DNA from: Prevotellaceae bacterium
GTDB lineage: Bacteria > Bacteroidota > Bacteroidia > Bacteroidales > Bacteroidaceae
Reading direction: 5' to 3'
Length of the DNA stretch: 5,641 bases
Assembly (NCBI GenBank): GCA_030523505.1
Contig: JAUNIK010000195.1
Coordinates: 1-5,641, forward strand
The notes beneath the pieces are model-generated. The model did not search any database, was not told the DNA's origin, and worked only from the letters and a program-made list of their open reading frames with translations. The translations under genes and the position numbers were made by a program. Below, one piece after another: positions 5,167 to 5,641 of the stretch (positions are counted from its first letter, which is position 1; each line of letters begins with the position of its first letter).

Positions 5167-5641
5167 TTATTTTTCCTCCATTTTTACAAGTCGCCCGACT
5201 GTGTTTAAAGCTTTTGCTGGAACTGAAGTTTCTCCCTCAACTTTAAATATTCTAACTTCACTCCAGGCGTCCTTTGAGAGAATATCCATTGGATCCTCTG
5301 TTTCACATACTGACCATGAGTAATAGAGATTTGTAGCCTGGTCTTTACCAACACAGTAGAAATTTACACCGTCGGATGAATATATGCCGCAAATATCAAT
5401 ATGTTCTGCAATAACAGGCCACATATACAAATTTCTTTTGCTATCTTTTTGCGAGAAGAGTTTTGCACTTTGGTCCATTCTAATTACCCAATTCAATCTC
5501 AATATATCGTTTAGTGGATTATTATCATCCTCGGTTTTAGGGAAATCTTCCCGTTCCTTAGCTTCCACAGCCTCAGCAGTGTTAATATTCTCTACTTCAG
5601 CCTCAGCATTGAAGGCTGGATTCTGGTCTGTTGGGAGGTTC
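5167..5641 (-). CDS. Unknown protein with the same N-terminal motif (5' end outside the window)
   Basis: The frame is open to the right edge, so the gene is partial at its 5' end; 157 codons are visible. The first visible residues, NLPTDQNPAFNAEA, align without gaps to residues 14-27 of the downstream small protein (9 of 14 identical). By analogy, about 13 residues including the start are missing. An Ala/Glu-rich stretch (AEAEVENINTAEAVEAKE) and an acidic Asn/Asp segment follow, then a body that does not resemble its neighbour. The body is rich in aromatics, with four tryptophans (LNWVIR, YMWPVI, YYSWSV, DAWSEV) and three cysteines, and reads as a small alternating-strand domain. No family is recognised and no membrane segment is seen. 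A GTG inside the frame at 5568 could be taken as a start, but the shared motif upstream of it argues that translation begins outside the window. Confidence 0.7.
   Translation of the reverse strand, partial: NLPTDQNPAFNAEAEVENINTAEAVEAKEREDFPKTEDDNNPLNDILRLNWVIRMDQSAKLFSQKDSKRNLYMWPVIAEHIDICGIYSSDGVNFYCVGKDQATNLYYSWSVCETEDPMDILSKDAWSEVRIFKVEGETSVPAKALNTVGRLVKMEEK
5598..5641 (-). repeat. Leader repeat, copy B (codes NLPTDQNPAFNAEA)
   Basis: Second copy of the leader repeat, running to the window edge, so the match may extend further. Its 10-mer CAGCCTCAGC (5598-5607, + strand) recurs 30 bases away at 5568-5577 in the same gene and at 4952-4961 in copy A. This gives repeated Ala-Glu-Ala triplets and suggests slippage or local duplication. 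Confidence 0.7.

Noticed and set aside
4952..5607. Recurrent CAGCCTCAGC as a CRISPR or tandem array
   Set aside because: Copies are irregularly spaced and coding (Ala-Glu-Ala); there are no uniform repeats and spacers.
4952..5641. Leader repeat as a diversity-generating retroelement template/variable pair
   Set aside because: Differences between copies are not confined to template adenines, the repeat is at the 5' end of genes rather than the 3' end, and no reverse transcriptase is visible.

Overview
The window reads as an accessory, probably mobile or phage-derived stretch from a member of the Bacteroidetes (Bacteroides/Prevotella type). The basis is a large HU/HIG-type nucleoid protein of the kind typical of that phylum, a replication-type primase-like protein and an SF2 helicase resembling those on Bacteroidales mobile elements, intermediate GC, and almost no Shine-Dalgarno sequences at credible starts. 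All six genes stop with TAA. No tRNA, rRNA, CRISPR array, transposase, integrase or structural phage gene is visible, so the kind of element (prophage, conjugative element or island) cannot be settled from this window.

Layout. The left end is on the + strand: a 300-residue primase-like protein (8-910), then a 130-bp spacer with a tandem 10-mer and a REP-like G-rich hairpin, then an HU-family gene (1041-1481). A strong hairpin terminator (1548-1582) lies between HU and the convergent helicase gene. Everything to the right is on the - strand; in the direction of transcription it is an unknown gene running off the right edge (5641-5167), a second unknown small gene (5033-4506), a radical SAM protein (4410-3694) and the SF2 helicase (3461-1590). 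These four genes are separated by 95-232 bp spacers that carry hairpins, so they look more like individually controlled units than one tight operon.

How they might fit together. The primase-like protein, helicase and HU protein suggest a DNA replication and DNA-packing module. The radical SAM protein has a clear CX3CX2C cluster motif, but its substrate cannot be read from the sequence.

The most unusual signal is at the right. The two unknown small proteins have unrelated bodies but share an N-terminal motif, NLP-x2-Q-x3-FNAEA. Eight of its nine conserved residues use identical codons in both genes, while every codon between them is replaced. This looks like a modular N-terminal tag or a repeated 5' cassette, and the spacer in front of one copy is rich in hairpins. 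An 11-bp piece of the same DNA also occurs just upstream of the helicase gene, in the same orientation.
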